A stretch of 64,000 nt of DNA from Streptomyces sp. WMMB303 (lineage in GTDB: Bacteria; Actinomycetota; Actinomycetes; Streptomycetales; Streptomycetaceae), in assembly GCF_029351045.1 (NCBI RefSeq), contig NZ_JARKIN010000001.1:1264001-1328000 (forward strand). The letters run 5' to 3'. The notes under the pieces are model-generated. The model saw nothing but the letters and a program-made list of their open reading frames with translations, searched no databases and was not told where the DNA came from. This document shows, piece by piece, positions 9,932 to 18,504 of this stretch. How positions within the stretch are numbered: position 1 is the stretch's first letter; the number at the start of each line of letters is the position of its first letter. A program made the translations under genes and the position numbers.

Positions 9932-12922
9932 GTGGCCGACCGTCTTCTCGTCCGTGGCGCTCGCGAGCACAACCTCCGCAACGTCTCGATAGACCTCCCC
10001 CGCGACTCGCTCATCGTCTTCACGGGGCTCTCGGGCTCGGGCAAGTCCTCGCTCGCCTTCGACACGATCTTCGCGGAGGGCCAGCGGCGCTACGTGGAGT
10101 CGCTCTCCGCCTACGCACGGCAGTTCCTCGGGCAGATGGACAAGCCCGACGTGGACTTCATCGAAGGGCTCTCCCCCGCCGTCTCCATCGACCAGAAGTC
10201 GACCTCGCGCAACCCGCGGTCGACGGTCGGCACCATCACCGAGGTCTACGACTACCTGCGGCTGCTCTACGCCCGGATCGGCAAGCCGCACTGCCCCGTC
10301 TGCGGCCGCCCGATCGCCCGCCAGTCGCCGCAGGCCATCGTGGACAAGGTGCTCGGCCTGGAGGAGGGCAGCCGCTTCCAGGTGCTCTCGCCGCTGGTGC
10401 GCGAGCGCAAGGGCGAATTCGTCGACCTCTTCAACGAACTCCAGACCAAGGGCTACAGCCGCGCCCGGGTCGACGGGCGGACCGTCCAGCTGTCCGAGCC
10501 GCCGAAGCTGAAGAAGCAGGAGAAGCACACGATCGAGGTGGTCGTCGACCGCCTGACCGTCAAGGGCAGCGCCAAACGGCGGCTCACCGATTCGGTGGAG
10601 ACGGCGCTCGGCCTCTCCGGCGGCATGATCATCCTCGACTTCGTCGACCTGGAGCCGGACGACCCGCAGCGCGAGCGGATGTACTCCGAGCACCTGTACT
10701 GCCCCTACGACGACCTCTCCTTCGAGGAGCTGGAGCCGCGCTCGTTCTCCTTCAACTCGCCCTTCGGCGCCTGCCAGGTGTGCACCGGCATCGGCACCCG
10801 GATGGAGGTCGATCCGGAGCTGATCGTCCCCGACGAGGACAAGTCGCTGGACGAGGGCGCGCTGCACCCGTGGTCGCACGGGCACACCAAGGAGTACTTC
10901 GGCCGTCTGATCGGCGCGCTGGCGGACGCGCTCGGGTTCCGTACCGACATCCCGTGGGCGGGTCTCCCGGCGCGGGCCAAGAAGGCCCTGCTGCACGGCC
11001 ACAAGACCCAGGTCGAGGTCCGGTACCGCAACCGGTACGGCCGCGAGCGCGCCTACACGACCGCCTTCGAGGGCGTGGTCCCGTTCGTGAAGCGGCGGCA
11101 CTCCGAGGCGGAGACCGACAGCAGCCGGGAGCGCTTCGAGGGCTACATGCGCGAGGTGAACTGCCCCGCCTGCGAGGGCACCCGGCTCAAGCCGCTGGTG
11201 CTGGCCGTCACCGTGCAGAACAAGTCCATCGCGGAGGTCTCCGCGATGTCGATCACCGAGTGCGCCGACTTCCTGCGCGAGATGACGCTGACCGGGCGCG
11301 ACAAGCAGATCGCCGAACGGGTGCTCAAGGAGGTCAACGAGCGGCTCCGCTTCCTGGTGGACGTCGGTCTGGACTATCTGACGCTCAACCGGGCCGCCGG
11401 CACCCTCTCCGGCGGGGAGGCGCAGCGCATCCGGCTCGCCACCCAGATCGGGTCCGGGCTGGTCGGGGTGCTGTACGTGCTGGACGAGCCGTCCATCGGG
11501 CTGCACCAGCGCGACAACCACCGGCTGATCGAGACCCTGGTGCGGCTGCGCGACCTGGGCAACACCCTCATCGTCGTCGAGCACGACGAGGACACCATCA
11601 AGGCGTCCGACTGGGTGGTGGACATCGGCCCGGGAGCGGGCGAGCACGGCGGCAAGGTGGTGCACAGCGGCCCGTTGAAGGAGCTGCTGGCCAACGAGGA
11701 CTCGGTGACCGGCGACTACCTGACCGGCAAGCGCGAGATCCCCACCCCCGAGGTGCGCCGTCCCGCCGACCCCGCACGGCAGTTGACGGTCCGCGGGGCG
11801 CGGGAGAACAACCTGCGCAACGTCGACGTCTCCTTCCCGCTCGGCGTGCTGACCGCCATCACGGGCGTGTCGGGCTCCGGGAAGTCGACGCTGGTCAACG
11901 ACATCCTCTACACGCATCTCGCCCGCGAGCTCAACGGCGCCAAGGCGGTTCCCGGCCGGCACACCCGGGTCGAGGGCGACGACCTCGTGGACAAGGTCGT
12001 CCACGTCGACCAGTCGCCCATCGGCCGTACCCCGCGCTCCAACCCGGCCACCTACACCGGCGTCTTCGACCACGTGCGCAAGCTGTTCGCGGAGACGACC
12101 GAGGCGAAGGTGCGCGGCTACCAGCAGGGCCGGTTCTCCTTCAACGTCAAGGGCGGCCGCTGCGAGAACTGTGCCGGCGACGGCACCATCAAGATCGAGA
12201 TGAACTTCCTGCCGGACGTGTACGTCCCCTGCGAGGTCTGCCACGGTGCGCGCTACAACCGGGAGACCCTGGAGGTGCACTACAAGGGCAAGAACATCGC
12301 CGAGGTCCTGGACATGCCGATCGAGCAGGCCCTGGACTTCTTCGAGGCGGTGCCGGGCATCGCCCGCCATCTGCGGACGCTCAACGACGTCGGACTGGGA
12401 TATGTGCGGCTCGGGCAGTCCGCACCGACCCTCTCGGGCGGTGAGGCGCAGCGGGTGAAGCTCGCCAGCGAGCTGCAGAAGCGCTCCACGGGACGGACCG
12501 TCTACGTCCTGGACGAGCCGACGACCGGTCTCCACTTCGAGGACATCAGGAAGCTGATCGGCGTCCTGGAGGGCCTGGTGGAGAAGGGCAACTCGGTCAT
12601 GGTGATCGAGCACAATCTCGACGTCATCAAGACCGCGGACTGGGTGGTCGACCTCGGCCCGGAGGGCGGCAACGGCGGCGGCCTGGTCGTCGCCGAGGGC
12701 ACCCCGGAGCAGGTCGCGGCAGTGCCGGCCAGTCACACCGGGAAGTTCCTCCGCGACGTGCTGGGCGACCGCGTCAGCGACGCGTCCGTCCCGGCGGGGC
12801 CCGCGGCCGGAAAGGCGCCCGCGAGGAAGACGGCGGCCAGGAAGGCCCCCGCGAAGAAGACCGGCGCCAAGAAGGCGCCCGCGAAGAAGGCCACCGCCAA
12901 GAAGGCATCCCGCAAGCCCTGA
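9932..12922 (+). CDS. uvrA: Excinuclease ABC subunit A
   Basis: Damage-recognition ATPase of nucleotide excision repair. It is 996 aa with two ABC ATPase modules: Walker [10 protein letters not shown] at 32-40 with a CPVC zinc site nearby, and GVSGSGKST in the second half. There are two LSGGEAQR signatures and zinc-finger CPAC/CENC-type motifs. The final ~35 residues are an Ala/Lys-rich tail of APAKK/ARKTA repeats. The GTG at 9932 has GAAAGG about ten bases upstream; the longer open frame before it is not UvrA-like. Divergent from the isomerase gene and with a possible SOS box upstream. Confidence 0.97.
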   Translation: MADRLLVRGAREHNLRNVSIDLPRDSLIVFTGLSGSGKSSLAFDTIFAEGQRRYVESLSAYARQFLGQMDKPDVDFIEGLSPAVSIDQKSTSRNPRSTVGTITEVYDYLRLLYARIGKPHCPVCGRPIARQSPQAIVDKVLGLEEGSRFQVLSPLVRERKGEFVDLFNELQTKGYSRARVDGRTVQLSEPPKLKKQEKHTIEVVVDRLTVKGSAKRRLTDSVETALGLSGGMIILDFVDLEPDDPQRERMYSEHLYCPYDDLSFEELEPRSFSFNSPFGACQVCTGIGTRMEVDPELIVPDEDKSLDEGALHPWSHGHTKEYFGRLIGALADALGFRTDIPWAGLPARAKKALLHGHKTQVEVRYRNRYGRERAYTTAFEGVVPFVKRRHSEAETDSSRERFEGYMREVNCPACEGTRLKPLVLAVTVQNKSIAEVSAMSITECADFLREMTLTGRDKQIAERVLKEVNERLRFLVDVGLDYLTLNRAAGTLSGGEAQRIRLATQIGSGLVGVLYVLDEPSIGLHQRDNHRLIETLVRLRDLGNTLIVVEHDEDTIKASDWVVDIGPGAGEHGGKVVHSGPLKELLANEDSVTGDYLTGKREIPTPEVRRPADPARQLTVRGARENNLRNVDVSFPLGVLTAITGVSGSGKSTLVNDILYTHLARELNGAKAVPGRHTRVEGDDLVDKVVHVDQSPIGRTPRSNPATYTGVFDHVRKLFAETTEAKVRGYQQGRFSFNVKGGRCENCAGDGTIKIEMNFLPDVYVPCEVCHGARYNRETLEVHYKGKNIAEVLDMPIEQALDFFEAVPGIARHLRTLNDVGLGYVRLGQSAPTLSGGEAQRVKLASELQKRSTGRTVYVLDEPTTGLHFEDIRKLIGVLEGLVEKGNSVMVIEHNLDVIKTADWVVDLGPEGGNGGGLVVAEGTPEQVAAVPASHTGKFLRDVLGDRVSDASVPAGPAAGKAPARKTAARKAPAKKTGAKKAPAKKATAKKASRKP

Positions 12923-12998
12923 CCCGGTGTGCAGCCCTGACCGTGCGAAGCGCCGGCCGGGTGCGCCGGGCCTGCGGCCCGGACGTAGAGTGCGGCGC

Positions 12999-13421
12999 GT
13001 GACGACGAGCGAGGAATCGCCGGCCACGCGCCGCACCGTACTGTGCGGGGCCGCACTGGCCGCACTGGGACTGACCACCGCCGGGTGCGCCGGTGACTCC
13101 GGGAAGGGTTCGTCGGGGTCCGGCCCCGACGAGCCGGTCGAGCTGGGCGAAGCCGAAGCCGTACCGGTGGGCGGCGCGAAGCTGTACGCCGAGCAGAAGG
13201 TGCTGGTCTCCCAGCCCGAGAAGGGCGACTTCAAAGGGTTCAGCGCGGTCTGCACCCATCAGGGCAGCGTCCTGGGCGAGATCGACGGCGAGGTGGCGGT
13301 CTGCCCGCTGCACGGGAGCCGCTTCCACGTGGACTCGGGGAAGGTCGCACAGGGCCCCGCCACCGAGGCACTGCCGACGGTGCCGGTGAAGGTGGAGCAG
13401 GGGAAGCTCGTCGCGGGCTGA
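12999..13421 (+). CDS. Secreted Rieske [2Fe-2S] lipoprotein
   Basis: A 140-residue protein with a twin-arginine-type signal (ATRRTVLCGAALAALGL) ending in a TAGC lipobox, so it is probably exported folded and lipid-anchored. The mature part is a Rieske domain with CTHQGS and CPLHGSRF supplying the Cys/His cluster ligands. Its redox partner is unknown. GTG at 12999 is chosen, with GTAGAG upstream; GTG at 12990 is possible. It lies 76 bases after uvrA, but nothing functional links the two. Confidence 0.85.
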   Translation: MTTSEESPATRRTVLCGAALAALGLTTAGCAGDSGKGSSGSGPDEPVELGEAEAVPVGGAKLYAEQKVLVSQPEKGDFKGFSAVCTHQGSVLGEIDGEVAVCPLHGSRFHVDSGKVAQGPATEALPTVPVKVEQGKLVAG

Positions 13422-13599
13422 GCCGCTCGTAGCGCAGGCGGGCCGGCCGGGTGCGGAACCCTGCGGCCAACCGGTGGAAGATGCGCGGTGTTTCCCCCGA
13501 CTTCGCTCCGCACCTCTGGTGTGGGCCGGTCCCCCTTGGGACCCTGTGCGGCACTGTGCGCAGAAAGTGCCGAGAACACTGGTCTTTGTGGGGGACGTT

Positions 13600-16500
13600 G
13601 TGAGACAGGTCCACGCTCGCGCAAGACTCACCGCTCCGCTGCTCCCGGTGGCCACCGCCGCCGCGCTGCTGGCCGGTCTGCTGTCGGCCGGTACGGCCCG
13701 GGCCGCGGCGGAGCAGCACACGCCCCGGCCGGCCACGGCCGCCATCGCCGGAAGCCGGGCCGACCCCGGTCCGTCCGGCGACGGCATGGAACTCTCCCGC
13801 ACCACCCGGCCCATCGCACCGGGTGCGAAGCTCACCTCCTTCGACCGGCTCGAACCGGACAGCTGGCTGCGCGCGGACGCGCTCACCCTCGAGCTGGGCC
13901 GGACCCGGACCGGTACGACGGCCGACTACCTCTCCTCCGGCAAGGTCACCGAACGCCGGACGGTCGGCGACCTGGCCGCCGAGCACGATCCCGGACCGGG
14001 ACGCCGCACCATCGCCGCGCTCAACGCCGACTTCTTCGACATCGACGAGACCGGCGCCCCGCTCGGCCCCGGCCTCCGCGGCGGCAAGCCCGTCCATTCC
14101 CCCGCGCCCGGGGTCTCCGAGGCCGTCGGCATCGGGCCGGACGCGGCGGGCCGCATCCTGGACCTGTACTTCGAGGGCACCGTCACCCTCCCGGCGGGCG
14201 ACGTACCGCTCGGCGGCCGGAACGCCGCAGATGTCGCGGAGGACGGCATCGGGCTGTACGACGCGGACTGGGGCGGCGCCGACCGGGCGCTGACGGTCGA
14301 CCAGGATCCCCAGGTCACGGAGGTGGCCGTGCGGGACGGCGACGTCACCTCGGTGGCCCGGAAGCCCGGCAGGGGCGAGATCCCGGAGGGGGTGAGCGTC
14401 CTGCTGGGCCGGGGCGACGGCGCCGACCGGCTCGCCGCGCTGCACCCCGGCGACCCGGTCGAGGTGGCCTACCGGATGCGCACCGACGACGGTTCCCCGC
14501 TGCCGCGCACGGCAGTCGGCGGCCGCGGCGTGCTGGTCGAGGACGGCACTCCGCAGAACTGGGACGGCAGGCCGAACAACACGGCGGCACCGCGCACCGC
14601 CGTCGGCTTCTCCAAGGACGGCGGCACGATGCACGTGCTGACGGTGGACGGCAGGCAGGCGGCCTCGGGCGGGGTGACGCTGACCGAACTCGCCCGGATG
14701 ATGAAGAAGCTGGGCGCCTACAACGCCCTCAACCTGGACGGCGGCGGCTCCTCCACCCTGCTGGCCCGGAAGCCGGGCGGCACCGCTCTCCGGTTGGAGA
14801 ACGCGCCCTCCGACGGCGAGCAGCGGGAGGTCGCGGACGCGCTGGCGCTGACGGCGCCGAAGGGGTCGGGCCGACTGTCCGGCTTCTGGGTGGAGACGGC
14901 CCTCGACCCGCGCGAGGCGGCCACCGCCGACACCATGCCGGGCGGCCACCCCGACCGCGTCTTCCCCGGGCTGACGCGGGCACTGACCGCCGCCCCGTAC
15001 GACGAGACCTACGGCCCGGCCCGGGGCGCGCCGCGCCCCCGCTGGCGGACGGCGCGGCCGGACGTCGGCCGGGTGGACGCGCAGGGCGTCTTCCGGGCCC
15101 GCCGACCGGGCAGCACCTCGGTCACCGCCCGCGCCGGCGCCGCCGAGGGCAGCACGAAGCTGCGGGTCCTGGGGCCGCTGGACCGGGTACGTGCGACGAC
15201 GGACCGGGTGGGCCTGGCGGACGGCGACGCCGACGGGTCGTTCGGGCTGATCGGATACGACGCGCAGGGCAACAGCGCACCGGTCGAGCCCGCGGACGCA
15301 CGACTGTCCTACGACCACGCGCTCTTCTCGATCACCGCGGACGAGGACGCCGCCGACGGCAGGTTCACGGTCACGACCCGCTCCGGACAGGAGTCCGCGT
15401 CCGGCACGGTGACCGTCACCGTACGGGGGCACACCACCCGGCTGGGCGTCACCGTGGGGTTGCGCGAGCAGCCGGTGGCCGGCTTCGGCGACGCGTCCGA
15501 CTGGACGTTCAGCGCGGCCCGGGCCACCGGCTCGGTGGCCCCCGAACCGGACGGCAAGGACGGTGGCGGGCTCAAACTGAGCTACGACTTCACCCGCTCG
15601 ACGGCCACCCGTGCCGCCTACGCGAACCCGCCCGCCGAGCGGGAGATCCCCGGGCAGCCGCGCAGCTTCACGCTGTGGATCAGAGGGGACGGTTCGGGTG
15701 CCTGGCCCTCGCTGCACCTCAAGGACGCGGCGGGCACCGACCAGGTGCTGCGTGGCCCGCTGGTGGAGTGGCGGGACTGGCGCCAGGTCACCTTCGAGGT
15801 TCCCGAGGGGGTTGCGTATCCGCTCACGCTGCACCGCTTCTACCTCGCCGAGACCCGGCCCGCCGCACAGTACGAGGGTTCGGTGGTGCTGGACGAGCTG
15901 GTCGCCAGGACGCCGCCGGACATCGACCTGCCGAAGGTCGGGCGGCCGCACGATCCGCTGATCTCGACGGCCGCGGACACCGCCGGGCGCGACTGGCGGT
16001 TCGCGGTGATGTCGGACGCGCAGTTCGTCGCCCGCGATCCGGACAGCGAGGCCGTGCAGCAGGCACGCCGGACCCTGCGCGAGGTCCGCGCCGCCCGGCC
16101 CGACTTTCTGATCGTCAACGGGGATCTGGTGGACGAGGGAACCCCCGCGGACCTGGCGTTCGCGCGCACGGTGCTGGAGGAGGAGCTGGGGGACGCGGTC
16201 GACTGGTACTACGTGCCGGGGAACCACGAGGTGATGGGCGGTTCGATCGACCACTTCGTCCAGGAGTTCGGGCCCGCGCAGCGCACGTTCGACCACCGCG
16301 GCACGCGGTTCATCACGCTGGACACCTCGTCGCTGACGGTGCGGGGCGGCGGCTACGCCCAGTTCCAGGAGCTGCGCCGGCAGTTGGACGACGCCGCACG
16401 GGACCGCGGCATCGACTCCGTCACCGTCATCGAGCATGTACCGCCGCGCGATCCCACTCCGGCGCGGGCCAGCCGGCTCACGGACCGGATGGAGGCCGAC

Positions 16501-17049
16501 CTGCTGGAGGGCTGGCTGGCCGACTTCCGGTCCCGTTCGGGCAAGGGCGCGGCCCTGGTGGCGGGCCATGTCGGCGTCTTCGACGCCTCCCGGGTGGACG
16601 GTGTCCCGTATCTGGTGAACGGGAACTCGGCCAAGGCTCCGGCCGCTCCGCCGGGTGCGGGCGGCTTCACGGGCTGGTCGCTGCTGGGCGTGGACCGGGG
16701 TCGGCCGCGCGACGGTGACTGGCTCTCGGTGCAGACCCGCGCCCACGTGGACGCGCTGCTGCTGGACGCGCCCGAGCGGCTCTCGGTGGGCGGGCAGGGC
16801 ACCGCGTCGGCGACCGTGCGGCAGGGCAGCGGGCCGACGGCACGCCGGGTTCCGGTCGACTGGCCGGTGAGCGCGGACTGGCCCGGCTCGCAGGGGCTGT
16901 GCGTGAAGGGCGCGGTGCCCCGCGGACGCTGTGTGGCCTCCTACGATCCGGCGGACGGCACGCTGACCGGGCGCAGACCGGGCACGGTCACCCTTGCGGT
17001 GCTGGTCAACGGGGAGCGGGCTGCACAGCGGGTGACCGTCAGCCGATGA
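13600..17049 (+). CDS. Secreted phosphodiester glycosidase / metallophosphoesterase multidomain protein
   Basis: A large exported protein of about 1149 aa. An N-terminal signal (LLPVATAAALLAGLLSAGTA) precedes a phosphodiester glycosidase (NAGPA/DUF2233) domain, which contains ALNADFFDI near residue 142 and the typical NLDGGGSSTLL near 382. Beta-sandwich-like stretches follow, then a calcineurin-like phosphoesterase with VMSDAQF, VNGDLVDEG, VPGNHEV and AGHVGVFD, and a C-terminal Ig-like tail. The family acts on sugar-phosphate diesters, probably of wall polymers; the substrate is inferred. GTG at 13600 follows GGGGGA; GTG at 13588 is an alternative. Confidence 0.85.
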   Translation: MRQVHARARLTAPLLPVATAAALLAGLLSAGTARAAAEQHTPRPATAAIAGSRADPGPSGDGMELSRTTRPIAPGAKLTSFDRLEPDSWLRADALTLELGRTRTGTTADYLSSGKVTERRTVGDLAAEHDPGPGRRTIAALNADFFDIDETGAPLGPGLRGGKPVHSPAPGVSEAVGIGPDAAGRILDLYFEGTVTLPAGDVPLGGRNAADVAEDGIGLYDADWGGADRALTVDQDPQVTEVAVRDGDVTSVARKPGRGEIPEGVSVLLGRGDGADRLAALHPGDPVEVAYRMRTDDGSPLPRTAVGGRGVLVEDGTPQNWDGRPNNTAAPRTAVGFSKDGGTMHVLTVDGRQAASGGVTLTELARMMKKLGAYNALNLDGGGSSTLLARKPGGTALRLENAPSDGEQREVADALALTAPKGSGRLSGFWVETALDPREAATADTMPGGHPDRVFPGLTRALTAAPYDETYGPARGAPRPRWRTARPDVGRVDAQGVFRARRPGSTSVTARAGAAEGSTKLRVLGPLDRVRATTDRVGLADGDADGSFGLIGYDAQGNSAPVEPADARLSYDHALFSITADEDAADGRFTVTTRSGQESASGTVTVTVRGHTTRLGVTVGLREQPVAGFGDASDWTFSAARATGSVAPEPDGKDGGGLKLSYDFTRSTATRAAYANPPAEREIPGQPRSFTLWIRGDGSGAWPSLHLKDAAGTDQVLRGPLVEWRDWRQVTFEVPEGVAYPLTLHRFYLAETRPAAQYEGSVVLDELVARTPPDIDLPKVGRPHDPLISTAADTAGRDWRFAVMSDAQFVARDPDSEAVQQARRTLREVRAARPDFLIVNGDLVDEGTPADLAFARTVLEEELGDAVDWYYVPGNHEVMGGSIDHFVQEFGPAQRTFDHRGTRFITLDTSSLTVRGGGYAQFQELRRQLDDAARDRGIDSVTVIEHVPPRDPTPARASRLTDRMEADLLEGWLADFRSRSGKGAALVAGHVGVFDASRVDGVPYLVNGNSAKAPAAPPGAGGFTGWSLLGVDRGRPRDGDWLSVQTRAHVDALLLDAPERLSVGGQGTASATVRQGSGPTARRVPVDWPVSADWPGSQGLCVKGAVPRGRCVASYDPADGTLTGRRPGTVTLAVLVNGERAAQRVTVSR

Positions 17050-17093
17050 TCCGGCCGGGCGGCGGGGCACCGGCCACCGGCGCCGGACGCGGT

Positions 17094-17138
17094 CCCGGCC
17101 CCGCCCCCTACCGGAAGGAGTGGCGGGGCGGGGCCGGG
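17094..17138. terminator. Bidirectional hairpin between convergent genes
   Basis: A perfect 14-bp stem (CCCGGCCCCGCCCC and complement) with a 17-base loop lies between the convergent glycosidase and terC genes. It has no T-run on either side. It could end both transcripts. Confidence 0.55.
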
Positions 17139-17216
17139 GGACGGGGGCTCCGGGAGCGGCCGGAGGCCGGTGACCGGTCAGGGGCCGGGGCCGGTGACCG
17201 GTCGGGAACCGGAGGG

Positions 17217-18212
17217 TCAGGAACCGGTGCGGGTCCGCTCGTCGTGCTCGGCCTCCGCCGCGGCCCGTGCCTGCTTGCGGGAGGCCGCCAGTGAGGTGAT
17301 CGTCGTGATGATCAGCACGGCGCAGATGACGCCCAGCGACACCGGGATGCTGATCTCCGGAACATGGACCCCGGTCTCGTGCAGCGCGTGCAGCACCAGC
17401 TTGACGCCGATGAAGCCGAGGATGATCGAGAGCCCGTAGGAGAGGTGCACCAGCTTCTGCAGCAGGCCGCCGATCAGGAAGTAGAGCTGCCGCAGGCCCA
17501 TCAGGGCGAACGCGTTGGCGGTGAAGACGATGTACGGGTCCTGGGTGAGGCCGAAGATCGCCGGAATGGAGTCCAGCGCGAACAGCACGTCGGTGGTGCC
17601 GATCGCCAGCATGACGATCAGCATGGGCGTCATCAGCCGCTTGCCGTTCTCGACGACGAACAGCTTGGTGCCGTGGTACTTGTCCGTCGAGGGGAAGCGC
17701 CGCTCGACGGCCTTGAGCAGCCGGTTCTCCTCGAACTCCTCCTCGTCGTCACCGGAGCGGGCCTCCTGGACGAGCTTCCACGCCGTCCAGATCAGGAAGG
17801 CACCGAAGAGGAAGAAGACCCAGGAGAAGGTGGAGATGATCGCGGCCCCGGCGGCGATGAAGGCACCGCGCAGCACCAGGGCGATGAGCACACCGACCAT
17901 CAGCACCCGCTGCTGGTAGATCGAGGGCACCGCGAACTTCGCCATGATCAGCACGAAGACGAAGAGGTTGTCGACGCTCAGGGACTTCTCGGTGATGAAG
18001 CCCGCGAAGAACTCGCCGGACGCCTGGCCGTTCCCGAAGAGGAAGAGGCCGAGTCCGAAGAGCGCGGCGAGGACGATCCAGACGGTCGTCCAGATACCGG
18101 CCTCCTTGAGGGAGACCTCGTGCGGCTTGCGGCCGCCGATGAAGAAGTCCACCGCGATGAGGGCGGACAGGCCGACGATGGTCAGCGCCCAGGTGGTCAT
18201 GGATATGTCCAT
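17217..18212 (-). CDS. terC: TerC-family integral membrane protein (Mn export/tellurite resistance)
   Basis: A 331-residue membrane protein with about nine hydrophobic segments. It carries the family's acidic intramembrane motifs SVDNLFVFVL near residue 75 and ALDSIPAIF near 205. TerC/Alx proteins have been linked to manganese efflux and metallation of exported enzymes, and to tellurite resistance when encoded with terD. The ATG at 18212 has an excellent GGAGGA site seven bases upstream. A probable yybP-ykoY manganese riboswitch occupies its leader, which favours a manganese role. Confidence 0.92.
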   Translation of the reverse strand: MDISMTTWALTIVGLSALIAVDFFIGGRKPHEVSLKEAGIWTTVWIVLAALFGLGLFLFGNGQASGEFFAGFITEKSLSVDNLFVFVLIMAKFAVPSIYQQRVLMVGVLIALVLRGAFIAAGAAIISTFSWVFFLFGAFLIWTAWKLVQEARSGDDEEEFEENRLLKAVERRFPSTDKYHGTKLFVVENGKRLMTPMLIVMLAIGTTDVLFALDSIPAIFGLTQDPYIVFTANAFALMGLRQLYFLIGGLLQKLVHLSYGLSIILGFIGVKLVLHALHETGVHVPEISIPVSLGVICAVLIITTITSLAASRKQARAAAEAEHDERTRTGS

Positions 18213-18221
18213 GCGTGATCC

Positions 18222-18365
18222 TCCGGCTTGCATTCGAGCATGGGCCGGAGGTCTCTTCCACCCGGGAGCCGCCGCCCGCAGCGGCCCGGGCCGGTGCCCC
18301 GGGGCCGTTTTGTCCGGCCCGTACTGACGGGATCACCGCATGGCTGGGAATACTCCCCTCCGATA
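18222..18365 (-). promoter_or_regulatory. Probable yybP-ykoY (Mn2+) riboswitch in the terC leader
   Basis: Read on the minus strand, the leader starts with GGAGGGGAGTATTCCCAGCC, contains CCGTCAGTACGGG in the middle and ends with GGTGGAAGAGACCTCCGG shortly before the terC ribosome site. These match the conserved GGGGAGTA, GTCA-N-TAC and GAGACC segments of the yybP-ykoY manganese aptamer, which often precedes TerC-like and MntP genes. The 3' helix continues towards the GGAGGA site, so control of translation start is possible. A covariance-model search would settle it. Confidence 0.72.
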
Positions 18366-18367
18366 CA

Positions 18368-18402
18368 AGAGAGAGTAAAGTAAAACCATGTAAAGGTAAA
18401 GA
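18368..18402 (-). promoter_or_regulatory. AT-rich promoter/operator region with tandem TTTAC boxes
   Basis: Directly upstream of the riboswitch, the minus strand holds CTTTACCTTTAC, then ATGG, then TTTTACTTTAC: two pairs of TTTAC boxes about 16 bases apart. This is one of the few AT-rich patches in the window. It should contain the terC promoter, and the paired boxes look like a binding site for a dimeric regulator. No known consensus was matched. Confidence 0.45.
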
Positions 18403-18504
18403 GCATGGTCGAGCGGGTCCGCCCCCGCAAGGGGATCGGGTGCGGTCGGACCCGGTCCCGGGCTCAGGATTCGTCCCCGGCTTCAGGCGCCGGAGCGACG
18501 GTTC

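Noticed and set aside
8275..12444. Long plus-strand frame (1389 codons) overlapping the hydrolase, isomerase and uvrA in another frame
   Set aside because: Its sequence is Arg/Gly/Ala-rich shadow text, and the real uvrA frame with all motifs covers the same bases.
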